A stretch of 64,000 nt of DNA, from contig NZ_DF967965.1 in assembly GCF_001050195.2 (NCBI RefSeq), positions 2,624,994 through 2,688,993 of the forward strand, written 5' to 3'. This document shows, piece by piece, positions 26,312-34,993 of the stretch. Position numbers and translations under genes: made by a program. The stretch is from Anaerolinea thermolimosa. GTDB lineage: Bacteria; Chloroflexota; Anaerolineae; Anaerolineales; Anaerolineaceae. The notes beneath the pieces were generated by a model, which saw nothing but the letters and a program-made list of their open reading frames with translations, was not told the origin of the DNA and did not search any database. Position 1 is the stretch's first letter. Each line of letters begins with the position of its first letter.

Positions 26312-26317
26312 ATTATA
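26312..26317 (-). promoter_or_regulatory. TATAAT -10 box of the zinc-ribbon operon
   Basis: TATAAT on the minus strand, 7 bases before the GTG start at 26304. The -35 position reads GTAAGA, which is weak. The spacing suggests a leaderless message. Confidence 0.45.
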
Positions 26318-26458
26318 GCGGAAGCCGCCCGGTTTCTTACACGGATCAGGTAAAGGATTAATCAAAATTATCGGAAAGATCTCAGATGCAACACCCACGG
26401 GAATGGAATGAATCCGGGTCACCTGTCTGTGAACCCGCGATACCCAATCAACTCCAAT

Positions 26459-26490
26459 AAAAAAGTGGGCGGCTGCAAGGAGCCGCCCAC
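26459..26490 (-). terminator. Terminator of the Hsp20 operon
   Basis: On the minus strand GTGGGCGGCT pairs with AGCCGCCCAC (10 bp) followed by six Ts (26464-26459). It ends the three-gene Hsp20 unit. Confidence 0.9.
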
Positions 26491-26502
26491 TCTGTCGATG
26501 GA

Positions 26503-27012
26503 TCAACCGCGTGTCACCGTGATACGCTTGCCAGTGACCTCCGGACGGGTGGACTTGGGCAAAACGACCGTCAAGACCCCCTTCTTAAAGGTCGCCGTGA
26601 TCTTGTCCTCATCCACTTCAGTCGGCATCACAATTTCACGCCGGAACGAGCCATAGCTGCGCTCAACCCGATGATAACGGCGGTCTTTTTCTTCTTTTTC
26701 GGCGCGTTTTTCACCCTGGATGACCAGAACGCCCTTGTTGAAAGTCACCTGGATGTCGTTCTCGTCCATTCCAGGCACCTCCGCCGTAACGATGACTTCT
26801 TTGTCATTCTCACTCACGTCCACCGACGGTAAGAAGGAGCCACCATAGAAGTTAAGCATGCGCGAGGGCAGCAGGCGGAAAGGATCGGTGAAGAAGTCCT
26901 CAAACATCCGGTTCATTTCCTCCTGCATGGCCAGGAAGGGATCTTCCCGCCGGCGAACTACCAGGTCACGCTCTTCATTGCGTCTCCAGGGCAGTAAATC
27001 GGTAATGGGCAT
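26503..27012 (-). CDS. Hsp20/alpha-crystallin small heat-shock protein (third gene)
   Basis: A 169-aa protein with an alpha-crystallin domain (residues about 58-150): SVDVSENDKEVIVTAEVPG at the start, then a GVLVIQGEKRAEKE strand and a final GVLTVVLPK. The N-terminal arm carries PFLAMQEEMNRMFEDFF, a helical segment, and the C-terminal tail ends with VTGKRITV. sHsps bind unfolding proteins as oligomers without ATP. GGAGGTGG lies upstream of ATG 27012. It is the last of three tandem paralogues. Confidence 0.95.
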   Translation of the reverse strand: MPITDLLPWRRNEERDLVVRRREDPFLAMQEEMNRMFEDFFTDPFRLLPSRMLNFYGGSFLPSVDVSENDKEVIVTAEVPGMDENDIQVTFNKGVLVIQGEKRAEKEEKDRRYHRVERSYGSFRREIVMPTEVDEDKITATFKKGVLTVVLPKSTRPEVTGKRITVTRG

Positions 27013-27070
27013 ATCGATCCACCTCCTTTGCTATAGAATAACGCTTACAAAAGCCTCCGAAAGCCAGTGA

Positions 27071-27481
27071 TCACCCGGCTTTCACATCAATTTTGGTCGG
27101 TTTAGCAGCGCCAGCCTTGGGCAAGCGCAGATATAACACGCCATTCTTGACTTTCGCTTCGATGTGCTCGCGATCCACCTCGTCTGAAAGGGCAAAGGAT
27201 CGCTTGAAATCACCCTCGCCGTATTCAGCGTATGCCAGGGTGAACCCCTCAGGGCGCTCGAAAGTCGGCATGGCGTTAATCGTCAGTACGTTTTTCTCCA
27301 GCACCACATCCACATTCTTCTCATCCGCTCCGGGCAGGTCTACCACCAGCACCAGCTCGTTGCTGGTTTCGTAGATATCGGTGCGCGGAGTATAAACCCG
27401 CCGATCGCGGATACGTTCGGTCTGTTGTTCGGCCAGAGGAGCTTCCTGTTTCACTTCAATGGTCTTGGTTTCTTCGGCCAT
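27071..27481 (-). CDS. Hsp20/alpha-crystallin small heat-shock protein (second gene)
   Basis: A 136-aa protein. The alpha-crystallin domain runs from about residue 33 (TDIYETSNELVLVVDLPG) to GVLYLRLPKAG near the end. It has a short, charged N-terminal arm and ends with KIDVKAG. It differs from the neighbours by a shorter arm, so the three genes are paralogues rather than exact copies. GGAGGTGG precedes the ATG. It is probably co-transcribed with both neighbours. Confidence 0.95.
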   Translation of the reverse strand: MAEETKTIEVKQEAPLAEQQTERIRDRRVYTPRTDIYETSNELVLVVDLPGADEKNVDVVLEKNVLTINAMPTFERPEGFTLAYAEYGEGDFKRSFALSDEVDREHIEAKVKNGVLYLRLPKAGAAKPTKIDVKAG

Positions 27482-27505
27482 ACTACCACCTCCATTCCGG
27501 CAATG

Positions 27506-27946
27506 TCACGAAGCTTTCACACTGATCTTCCGCGGTTTATCAGCTTCAGCGCGCGGTAATACAACCTTGAGAATGCCATTCTCGTAACTGGCGGTTACCT
27601 TGTCGCTATCCACAGGGAACGCCAGCTGGATGCTCCGGTTGAACTTACCACATACGCGCTCGCGCCGATGATACCGAATGTCTTCCGCCGGATCTACCGG
27701 TTTGCGCTCACCGCTGATCGTGAGCACATCATTGACAATGGACAGATCAATATCCTTGGGATCCACCCCCGGCAATTCGGCAGTGACGATTTCCTCCTCA
27801 TCATTCGTCCAGGCATTGATCGCCGGGAAAGTGGAAGTGACCCGTCCACGCTCCGGCATGAAGGCATTCATCAATCGATCCAGTTCTCGCTGCATACGAT
27901 CCATCTCTTCCCAGATGCTCGGTAGCGTATATCTGCGATAAATCAT
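27506..27946 (-). CDS. Hsp20/alpha-crystallin small heat-shock protein (first gene)
   Basis: A 146-aa protein with an alpha-crystallin domain from about residue 42 (NAWTNDEEEIVTAELPG) and the GILKVVLPRAEADKPRKI C-terminal extension. The ATG at 27946 is chosen because AAGGAGGT lies 5 bases upstream; the longer frame (start 27970) includes the ribosome-binding site itself. As first gene of the unit it shares an intergenic region with the divergent glycosyltransferase. No CIRCE (TTAGCACTC-N9-GAGTGCTAA) element is visible. Confidence 0.95.
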   Translation of the reverse strand: MIYRRYTLPSIWEEMDRMQRELDRLMNAFMPERGRVTSTFPAINAWTNDEEEIVTAELPGVDPKDIDLSIVNDVLTISGERKPVDPAEDIRYHRRERVCGKFNRSIQLAFPVDSDKVTASYENGILKVVLPRAEADKPRKISVKAS

Positions 27947-28129
27947 ATCAACCTCCTTCCAAATCTCCATCGGTGTACCAGAGATGGGTATTTGTTGTTT
28001 TTTTCAGGTACGCCCTAAGTGTATGCGGATCGTGTTAACACAAAATAAGTGGTTTATTGGAGATGTATAAGAAATGGTCATCAATCTTGATATAATCCAG
28101 GCACCGAAGCTCACCTTCCACCTGCCCTT

Positions 28130-28834
28130 ATGACTTCTTCTCCCTCGCCTCGCGCCATCCTTGCCATTATTCCGGCTTATAACGAAGCCAGCCGCATTGC
28201 GCCTGTCATCCATGCCGCGCTTAAGCATCTTCCCGTTCTCGTGGTCGACGACGGATCTTCCGATGGCACAGCTCAGGTAGCCGAAGAAGCAGGTGCAACT
28301 GTAGTTCGGCAAACCCCCAACCAGGGCAAGGGGGCCGCCCTGAAGGCAGGGTTCCGTTATGCTCTTGAACACGGCTTCGAAGCCATGCTCACGCTTGACG
28401 CCGACGGTCAGCACGATCCCGCTGAAATACCCCTCTTTCTTGATGCGTATGCACAAAGCCAGGCCGATTTAATAATCGGAGCAAGGGATTTCAGCCAGAT
28501 GCCTTTTTCTCGCCGCCTGGCCAACACACTGGGTCGGGTACTCTTCTCCCGGGCAGTCGGGCAACCTGTCCGCGATAACCAGTCGGGCTACCGGCTGGTG
28601 AGCCGTCGCATGGCCGAGGCTGCGCTGGAAAGCCCGGTTGGGGGTTTTGAATTTGAAGTAGAGATGATCGTTCTCTGCCTCAGGCAGGGCTATCGCCTGG
28701 GCTGGGTACCCATCCGCACCATTTACGCCGGAGAGAACAGCCACATCAGTCCGTTGCAACATGTGCGGCGTTTCATCCAGATGGTGCACCGCGCACGCCG
28801 TATCATCCGTACCAGAGAAAGAAGAATCCAATGA
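28130..28834 (+). CDS. Family 2 glycosyltransferase, dolichyl/polyprenyl-phosphate-mannose type
   Basis: A 234-aa GT-A fold enzyme. IIPAYNEA at about 13-20 binds the nucleotide sugar, VVDDGSSDGT is near 38-47, and TLDADGQHDP contains the metal-binding D-x-D. QVRDNQSGYRLVSR is the acceptor-side motif. There is no strong C-terminal membrane pair, as in short DPM1-like enzymes. It would transfer a sugar to a lipid phosphate on the cytoplasmic side of the membrane, but substrate is unproven. TATAAT at 28091-28096 may be its promoter. The end overlaps the methyltransferase start by 4 bases. Confidence 0.85.
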   Translation: MTSSPSPRAILAIIPAYNEASRIAPVIHAALKHLPVLVVDDGSSDGTAQVAEEAGATVVRQTPNQGKGAALKAGFRYALEHGFEAMLTLDADGQHDPAEIPLFLDAYAQSQADLIIGARDFSQMPFSRRLANTLGRVLFSRAVGQPVRDNQSGYRLVSRRMAEAALESPVGGFEFEVEMIVLCLRQGYRLGWVPIRTIYAGENSHISPLQHVRRFIQMVHRARRIIRTRERRIQ

Positions 28835-29712
28835 CCGAATCTCAGAACTCCGACGCAGGCCAGGAACGCATCGAACCCTTCGCACACAGCCCCGAAGAGG
28901 TCCGCGCCCGGCACGAATCCAACCGTCGCGGCTGGAATGAAGGTGCTGCCGCTGGCTACACCCCTGAGATTGAGAACACGATCCGTTTCATTCGTGAGGG
29001 GCAAAGCAACCTTCACCCGGTAGAACGTACCTACCTGGCAGAAATTCTTCCCCATTGCGACCTGGCCATTCACCTGCAGTGCGCTTCAGGAAAGGACACC
29101 CTATCTTTGCTCAACGAAGGGGTGAAGCGCGTAGTAGGCATCGATATCTCCGACGTCCATATTGAAAACGCCCGCCGCACCAGTGCGGCTCTGAATCTGC
29201 CCGCCACCTGGATACGCTGTGATGTGCTCGATGCCCCCCATGAACTGGATGATTCAGCCGACCTGATCTATACTGGCCGGGGTGCGCTCTGCTGGCTTCA
29301 CGACCTGGACGCCTGGGCGCGCGTCATCTTCCGACTGCTCAAACCCGGTGGCTATGCCTCCATCTTCGATGACCACCCCATTACCTGGTTATTTGATCCG
29401 CAGGTCAGCACACTTCAGTATTCAGGATACGATTATTTCCATTCCTGTGTCTCAGAAGTGGGATGGCCCGACACCTATATTGGGGATATTGGTATTCCGG
29501 TAGATCAACAGAGTCGTAAGTACGAATGTCTGTGGCCCATTTCACGGGTCTTCCAGGCTCTCACAAAGGCCGGACTGGTAGTGGTGCACCTGGGTGAACA
29601 CCCCGATCCTTTCTGGGAGCAATTCCCCCATCTGCCAGAGGAAATTCGTCGGAAGATTCCCAACACTTTTTCCATGCTTGCTCGAAAGCCCCGGTCAGAA
29701 GTGCCCGGCTAA
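28831..29712 (+). CDS. Class I SAM-dependent methyltransferase
   Basis: A 293-aa protein. Motif I reads LAIHLQCASGKDTLSLL, followed by GVKRVVGIDISDVHIENAR (motif II region) and then a DAPHELDDSADLIYTGRGAL motif near 130-150. A glycine of the usual E/D-x-G-x-G-x-G loop is replaced (LQCASGKD), which is common in this subgroup. It is translationally coupled to the glycosyltransferase, which suggests methylation of the same glycolipid or of a product linked to it. That link is an inference. Confidence 0.75.
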   Translation: MTESQNSDAGQERIEPFAHSPEEVRARHESNRRGWNEGAAAGYTPEIENTIRFIREGQSNLHPVERTYLAEILPHCDLAIHLQCASGKDTLSLLNEGVKRVVGIDISDVHIENARRTSAALNLPATWIRCDVLDAPHELDDSADLIYTGRGALCWLHDLDAWARVIFRLLKPGGYASIFDDHPITWLFDPQVSTLQYSGYDYFHSCVSEVGWPDTYIGDIGIPVDQQSRKYECLWPISRVFQALTKAGLVVVHLGEHPDPFWEQFPHLPEEIRRKIPNTFSMLARKPRSEVPG

Positions 29713-29772
29713 AGCAGACCGCAACAGGTATAATAATCCCATCTCGTCTATATTTTCCAAGGAGTATTTCTC

Positions 29773-30255
29773 GTGAAACAGTGGAAAACACCCCCTCCCA
29801 TGACCATTGACCCCAAAAAGCGGTACGTTGCCACCATCGAAACCCCGCGTGGAGCCATTGAGGTAGAGCTCTATCCTGAACACGCCCCTGTCACCGTTAA
29901 CAATTTCGTCTTCCTTGCCAGAGAAGGTTTCTACGATGGGATTAAGTTCCATCGGGTTATTGCTAATTTTGTGATTCAGGGCGGTGACCCCACCGGTACC
30001 GGTGCTGGCGGACCTGGATACCGCTTCGAAGATGAAGTCAAGAACAACCCGCTCAAACACGAGCGAGGGGTCATTTCCATGGCCAATGCCGGCCCCAACA
30101 CCAACGGAAGCCAGTTTTTCATCACCCATTCGCCCCAGCCCCATTTGAATGGAAGGCACACCGTATTTGGAAAGGTGATCAAGGGAATGGAAGTGGTGGA
30201 TGCCATCCAGCAGGGAGACGTAATGACCCGGGTGACCATTGCCGAGAGCGAATAG
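29773..30255 (+). CDS. Cyclophilin-type peptidylprolyl cis-trans isomerase
   Basis: A 160-aa cyclophilin: [35 protein letters not shown] (active-site Arg and Phe region) and [21 protein letters not shown] all fit the catalytic core. It has no signal peptide and is likely cytosolic, accelerating prolyl isomerisation in protein folding. GTG 29773 is the start, with AAGGAG 8 bases upstream (29759-29764). A TATAAT at about 29730 is a candidate -10. Confidence 0.95.
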   Translation: MKQWKTPPPMTIDPKKRYVATIETPRGAIEVELYPEHAPVTVNNFVFLAREGFYDGIKFHRVIANFVIQGGDPTGTGAGGPGYRFEDEVKNNPLKHERGVISMANAGPNTNGSQFFITHSPQPHLNGRHTVFGKVIKGMEVVDAIQQGDVMTRVTIAESE

Positions 30256-30289
30256 GCCGGCTCTTACCTGAATCACGGTTCTCTCCACC

Positions 30290-30805
30290 ATGAGCAAGGC
30301 ACCCGATTCGCCCGACTATCCGGGCCAGATCGAGCCACCTCTCCTCATCCTGGCAGTGGTATTCGTCGGGGCGGGGCTGTTGTTCACCTACCTGTTTGGA
30401 CAGCAAACCACCCTCACCTGCACCCGCCTCAACACCCTTGAGCAATGCACCCTGCAAACCAGCTGGATGAACCTGGTGCCGCTTCACCACCGTTCCATTG
30501 AGGGCATTCGCTCGGCCTCTGTAGAAGAAAGCTGTGATGAGGATGGTTGCACCTACCGGGTGCTCATTCGCACCGAACAGGATGAAATTCCGCTCGGTCA
30601 GGCCTTCTCTTCGGGGATGGCTCCCAAGCAGCGCAAAGCAGACCAGATTAACGCCTTTGCCAGCCAGCAGAAAAATGAGCTGAAGGTCAGTGAAGGAGGC
30701 GGATGGTGGGTCCTGTTTCCCCTCATTTTCGTGATCATCGGGATTGGGATCATCTACCGCCCCCTGTGGGCAACACTCCGGCCCATGCTCCAGCGACCCT
30801 CTTGA
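30290..30805 (+). CDS. Membrane protein of unknown function with two spans
   Basis: A 171-aa protein. Hydrophobic segments are at about 19-38 and 141-161, with an external or internal domain between that has four Cys (TCTRLNTLEQCTL, ESCDEDGC), which could form disulfides if extracytoplasmic. No recognised domain. A hairpin terminator follows, and the facing gene is a CPBP protease. No function is assigned. Confidence 0.55.
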   Translation: MSKAPDSPDYPGQIEPPLLILAVVFVGAGLLFTYLFGQQTTLTCTRLNTLEQCTLQTSWMNLVPLHHRSIEGIRSASVEESCDEDGCTYRVLIRTEQDEIPLGQAFSSGMAPKQRKADQINAFASQQKNELKVSEGGGWWVLFPLIFVIIGIGIIYRPLWATLRPMLQRPS

Positions 30806-30812
30806 ATTGAAA

Positions 30813-30844
30813 AGGGTGGGGAGTTCTGTTTTACTCCCCACCCT
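30813..30844. terminator. Terminator hairpin between convergent genes
   Basis: An 11-bp perfect stem (AGGGTGGGGAG at 30813-30823 with CTCCCCACCCT at 30834-30844) around a 10-base T-rich loop, between a plus-strand and a minus-strand gene end. Confidence 0.7.
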
Positions 30845-30858
30845 GGTTGATTCAGGCG

Positions 30859-31791
30859 CTATCCATTTTTATCTGAGAGGCTTTCAACCCCCGGCAGAGC
30901 CCCCGGCCAGAGAAAGAGGATAAGCCCGGCGAGGGTGAAACCAATTCCCCCAACCAGTCCGGCGGCCGTTGGGCCAATGAGAAGGTTGGGTTGTCCGCTA
31001 ACCCAGATCATCCCCAGACCTGCCACCGCGTTGACAATGGCATGACCGATCACTGCGGGCCAAACACTGCCCCCTCGCAACACCAGCCAGGAGAAAAACA
31101 CCCCCAGCCACAGGGTAAACCAGGTCATGACCAGAATTCCCAGCCAGGGTGCACCGGCATAATTCAGGCCATAATTGTGCCCCATCGCGATCATGGGCCA
31201 GTGCCAGAGTCCCCAGATCACTCCACTAATCACCACTGCCCAACGAGGCCCCAGAGGAAGGAGTTTCTGCAGCAAATAGGCCCGCCAGCCAAATTCCTCT
31301 CCAAAAGTGAAGAAACTGTTTATCACCAGCCCCACCAACAAGACATTCGGAAGTTGAAGCAGTCCATATACCCATGAGGGAATGTTCAACGTCACCCCGC
31401 TGGCTTCCAGCTGCTCACGAACGAGAGGCATCGTAGCATCATAATGTTCAGGGAACACTACGAAGTAAACCACCACACCTGCCACTGTCAGCACCACCGG
31501 TCCCAGCCAGGCAATGAGCCAGTAGGGCCACCCCCGCCGAAAATTCGGGCGCAGAAAGGCGCCGCTCCACCCCTCACGGGTGAGTATGCGGGTGAGGATA
31601 TTTGCCAGCGCCGGCCCCCACATATACCCGAACCCTACCATCAGGGTAACCACCACCTGCCCTGAGACAGCGCTGAACGCTGTGTTCAACCTTCCCTGCG
31701 TGAGGTAAAGCCCCAAAGCCACCAGCCACGAAATACCACAGGCTATCGCCAGGAAGATGAAAAGACGCTTTCGCTCCAATGAAGTATGCAT
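30859..31791 (-). CDS. CPBP-family intramembrane metalloprotease
   Basis: A 310-aa membrane protein with about 8 hydrophobic segments. FGEEFGWRAYL is the CPBP EExxxR motif, and the later WGLWHWPMI and AIVNAVAGL provide the conserved His and Asn. The family has Abi-type and Rce1-like proteases that act in the bilayer. Only the family call can be made, since substrate is unknown. Confidence 0.85.
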   Translation of the reverse strand: MHTSLERKRLFIFLAIACGISWLVALGLYLTQGRLNTAFSAVSGQVVVTLMVGFGYMWGPALANILTRILTREGWSGAFLRPNFRRGWPYWLIAWLGPVVLTVAGVVVYFVVFPEHYDATMPLVREQLEASGVTLNIPSWVYGLLQLPNVLLVGLVINSFFTFGEEFGWRAYLLQKLLPLGPRWAVVISGVIWGLWHWPMIAMGHNYGLNYAGAPWLGILVMTWFTLWLGVFFSWLVLRGGSVWPAVIGHAIVNAVAGLGMIWVSGQPNLLIGPTAAGLVGGIGFTLAGLILFLWPGALPGVESLSDKNG

Positions 31792-31896
31792 TCCAACCCT
31801 GCCTTTCTATGGTTCTTGATTTCCTCTTGATTGTATCATTGTATCACAACGGTTGAGGTCAAGAATCCATCAAGAGAGCCGCCTGAACGGTTCCTC

Positions 31897-34602
31897 TTAC
31901 AGAAGGGCCTCCAGCTGTCCCTTCAACCGCGCGGCGGTTTCCTGCCACACGGCCAGCTTCTGGCGCTCTTTTTCCACCACCGCCGGAGGGGCTTTCTCGG
32001 CGAAGGAACTGTTCAGCAACTTCTCCAGCCGTTCGATCTGCCCCTGTGCCTCGGCAAGCTCCTTTTCCAGGCGGGCACGTTCTTCGTCCCGGTCAACCAG
32101 ACCGGCCAGCGGCAGATACAGCTCCACTCCGGCAACCACCAGCGAGATAGCCGGGTTGGGTTTCTCTTCCAGGGTGTGTTCAAAGATCAGCTGCGCCGGG
32201 TCGAGTACAGCCAGATGGGCAACCACTGCCGCCTGAGCTTTCAGCACATCCAGGCGCTCGCCGCAAACAATCACAGCCGGAATGCGCCGCGAAGGGGGAA
32301 CCTTCTTTTCGGTGCGCAGATTACGAATACCACGGATGATCTCCTGCACCAGGGCAAAGTCTTCCAGAGTCTGGGCTTCCCACTCTTCTGGTTCGCGAGG
32401 CTCCGGGAAATGTGCCACCATGAGCGCCTCTTCCCAGCCTCCTCTGGGGGAGAAAGCGATCGACTTCGCCATGCAGGCCTGCTTCAGATACCCCCACAGT
32501 TCTTCCGTTACAAACGGTGTGAAGGGGTGAAGCAACCTCAGGCTCATATCCAGCACCCGTGTGAGGGTATAAGCCGTCCAGAAGGCACGGTCGCCGCCCT
32601 CGGCCAATTGTTGCTTGGCAATTTCAACATACCAGTCGGCGAAATCTCCCCAGATAAACTCATAAATTTGCCGCCCGGCTTCACCATATTGATAGGCATT
32701 GAACAACCGGTCCACCTGACGCACCAGGTCTTGCAGGCGCGCCCAGATCCACGAATCAGGTAGCGTCCAGATCGGTTCACGAAGGGGTGTATCAGGAGCC
32801 TGCTCCAGCGCCCCCAGGACAAAACGCCCGATATTCCAGAGCTTATTGGCGAAATTCCGGTTGGCCTCTACCTTCTTCAGACTCAGGTTGACGTCATTAC
32901 CCGGGGTAGAACCCACCAGCAGAGTAAAACGCAGGGCATCGGTGCCCATCTGGTTCATCACTTCCAGTGGGTCAACCACGTTGCCTTTCGATTTGCTCAT
33001 CTTTTGCCCGTGTTCATCGCGGATCAATCCATGCAGGTACACTGTATGGAAGGGAACCTGGCCGGTAAACTCCAGCCCCATCATGATCATGCGAGTCACC
33101 CAGAAGAAGAGAATATCATAGCCGGTTTCCAGAACCGAGGTGGGATAAAAATACGCCAGGTCAGGGGTTGGGTCGGGCCACCCGAGCGTGGAAAATGGCC
33201 ACAACCCTGAAGAAAACCATGTATCGAGCACATCCGGGTCCTGTTCAATCCGCGGACTGCCGCAATGGGCACACCGGGTCGGATCCACCCGCGAGACGGT
33301 CATTTCCCCACAATCGCCGCAGTACCACACCGGGATGCGATGCCCCCACCAGAGCTGTCGGCTGATGCACCAGTCCTGAATGTTCTCCAGCCAGTTGTAA
33401 TAGACTTTGACAAACCGCTCGGGGATAATCTTGATCCTTCCATCGCGCACGGCTTCCAGGGCCGCTTCTGCCATGGATTGAATCCGCACGAACCACTGGG
33501 TAGAGATCATCGGCTCAATGGGTTCACCACCCCGCTGGCTGCGCGGCACCGACATCATGTACGGCTCGGTTTTAATCGTCAACCCCGCGGCTTCCATGTC
33601 TGCCCAGATCTTCTTGCGGCACTCAAAGCGGTCCATCCCGGCATACGGCCCCCCATTTTGATTAATCCGGGCGGCTTCATCCATGATGCTGATGAACTCC
33701 AGGCCGTGCCGTTGACCGAGCTGATAATCATTCGGATCGTGCGCGGGAGTCACCTTCAGGCCACCCGAACCAAAGCTTCGATCCACATACGGGTCAGCAA
33801 TGACCGGAATCTCCCGTCCGAGAATGGGCACAATGACCTTTTTGCCAATAAAGCGCTGATAACGTTCGTCTTCCGGGTGCACTGCCACTGCCGAATCACC
33901 CAGGATGGTTTCCGGGCGGGTGGTGGCCACCGGAATATATTCACCACTCCCGTCAGCCAGCATATATTTGAAATAATAAAGCGTGCCCTGCTCCTGAGAG
34001 TACTCTACCTCCAGATCAGAAACCGCCGTGCGTAACCCTGGCGACCAGTTGATCATCCGGGGGCCACGGTAGATCATCCCTTTCTCATACAGGCGCACGA
34101 ATGCTTCACGCACAGCCTTCGAAAGCCCCTCGTCCAGCGTAAAGCGCTCCCGCTCCCAGTCGCAGGAAGCTCCCAGGCGGCGAATCTGACGGGTGATGAT
34201 GCCTCCGTACTTGTTTTTCCATTCCCAGGCACGCCGCACAAATTCTTCGCGCCCGATCTGATCCCGGGTAAGCCCCTCTCGAGCCAGCATCTTTTCCACC
34301 TGTAATTGCGTGGCAATACCGGCATGGTCGGTGCCGGGCACCCAGAGCGTGGGAACTCCTTTCATGCGATGGTAACGGATCATCAGGTCTTCCATTGAAA
34401 CGAACATCGCGTGCCCAAGGTGCAGCTCGCCGGTCACATTCGGCGGTGGAATAGAAATCACAAACGGCTTCCGGGAAGGATCAAAACCGGGTTTGTTCGG
34501 GTCATTGGACGGTTTAAAAAAGCCGCTTTTCTCCCACCAGGCATAAATCCGTTCTTCGACGGCAGAAAAATCATAGGTTTTTGGCAAAGAAATCTCAGGC
34601 AT
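31897..34602 (-). CDS. valS: Valyl-tRNA synthetase
   Basis: About 901 aa. The class I signatures are HLGH (residues 61-64 in TGELHLGHAMF) and KMSKS (in GQKMSKSKGNVVDP, near 533). The large editing (CP1) domain is present, including TTRPETILGD. The C-terminal coiled coil (DRDEERARLEKELAEAQG) is typical of ValRS and binds tRNA. It charges tRNA-Val with valine and proofreads threonine. ATG 34602 is selected from GAGGAG 5-6 bases upstream. The preceding T-box leader shows it is regulated by uncharged tRNA-Val. Confidence 0.97.
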   Translation of the reverse strand: MPEISLPKTYDFSAVEERIYAWWEKSGFFKPSNDPNKPGFDPSRKPFVISIPPPNVTGELHLGHAMFVSMEDLMIRYHRMKGVPTLWVPGTDHAGIATQLQVEKMLAREGLTRDQIGREEFVRRAWEWKNKYGGIITRQIRRLGASCDWERERFTLDEGLSKAVREAFVRLYEKGMIYRGPRMINWSPGLRTAVSDLEVEYSQEQGTLYYFKYMLADGSGEYIPVATTRPETILGDSAVAVHPEDERYQRFIGKKVIVPILGREIPVIADPYVDRSFGSGGLKVTPAHDPNDYQLGQRHGLEFISIMDEAARINQNGGPYAGMDRFECRKKIWADMEAAGLTIKTEPYMMSVPRSQRGGEPIEPMISTQWFVRIQSMAEAALEAVRDGRIKIIPERFVKVYYNWLENIQDWCISRQLWWGHRIPVWYCGDCGEMTVSRVDPTRCAHCGSPRIEQDPDVLDTWFSSGLWPFSTLGWPDPTPDLAYFYPTSVLETGYDILFFWVTRMIMMGLEFTGQVPFHTVYLHGLIRDEHGQKMSKSKGNVVDPLEVMNQMGTDALRFTLLVGSTPGNDVNLSLKKVEANRNFANKLWNIGRFVLGALEQAPDTPLREPIWTLPDSWIWARLQDLVRQVDRLFNAYQYGEAGRQIYEFIWGDFADWYVEIAKQQLAEGGDRAFWTAYTLTRVLDMSLRLLHPFTPFVTEELWGYLKQACMAKSIAFSPRGGWEEALMVAHFPEPREPEEWEAQTLEDFALVQEIIRGIRNLRTEKKVPPSRRIPAVIVCGERLDVLKAQAAVVAHLAVLDPAQLIFEHTLEEKPNPAISLVVAGVELYLPLAGLVDRDEERARLEKELAEAQGQIERLEKLLNSSFAEKAPPAVVEKERQKLAVWQETAARLKGQLEALL

Positions 34603-34682
34603 GGTTCTCCTCATTCATTCCAGCATCAGGATTCCGGTAAACGATCCGTTCGTGTCATCATTGCTGTAGCCCTCTCCAAAAT

Positions 34683-34715
34683 AAAAAACCCTCTCATCCA
34701 TTGAGGACGAAAGGG
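34683..34715 (-). terminator. T-box terminator
   Basis: On the minus strand CCCTTTCGTCC (34715-34705) pairs with GGATGAGAGGG (34699-34689) in 11 bp with G-U pairs around TCAAT, followed by six Ts (34688-34683). The T-box lies directly upstream and would form the competing antiterminator. Confidence 0.85.
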
Positions 34716-34958
34716 AACCTTCCGCGGTACCACCTCACTTCGCCTGCTCTGATTCAGGCGCACTTATCCCGGACGCCATCATCCGGAGGATGCGATAACG
34801 GGCTCACCCGTGCCGTTCTACTCCCATCCAAAAGGAGGATGGTTTCTTCGGCCAGCCAGCCAAGCGACTTCAACCCCGAACCACCGCGGAGGCTCTCACC
34901 TGTTCCTCCTTCTCTGCCGGTGTGTCAGTGGGTTTACTCCTCCTGACTCATGCCTTAT
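34683..34958 (-). promoter_or_regulatory. T-box riboswitch leader of valS
   Basis: On the minus strand the leader holds the T-box AGGTGGTACCGCGG (complement at about 34722-34735), whose UGGU can pair with ACCA of tRNA-Val. A candidate specifier loop is GAA-GUC-GC with GUC (Val) at 34868-34866, and an AGTA element is present on the 5' arm of stem I (GGAGGAGTAAACC). The leader ends in the terminator at 34683-34715. Uncharged tRNA-Val would promote readthrough into valS. Confidence 0.85.
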
Positions 34959-34964
34959 GACTTG

Positions 34965-34993
34965 ATTATAGCCGAACTTACTCCAATCGTCAA
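34965..34993 (-). promoter_or_regulatory. valS promoter
   Basis: On the minus strand TTGACG (34993-34988) and TATAAT (34970-34965) are exactly 17 bases apart. Transcription would begin near 34958, at the start of the T-box RNA. The 85 bases beyond (34994-35078) carry nothing that I can assign. Confidence 0.85.

Noticed and set aside
28032..28041. GTGTTAACAC palindrome between hsp20 and glycosyltransferase genes
   Set aside because: A single 10-bp palindrome in AT-rich DNA without a second copy or an aligned promoter; too little to call an operator.
27971..28129. CIRCE/HrcA site for the Hsp20 unit
   Set aside because: The TTAGCACTC-N9-GAGTGCTAA pattern is not present on either strand.
31831..32763. 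310-aa open frame antisense to valS
   Set aside because: It overlaps the valyl-tRNA synthetase coding region with no ribosome-binding site or domain. The valS motifs fix the true strand.
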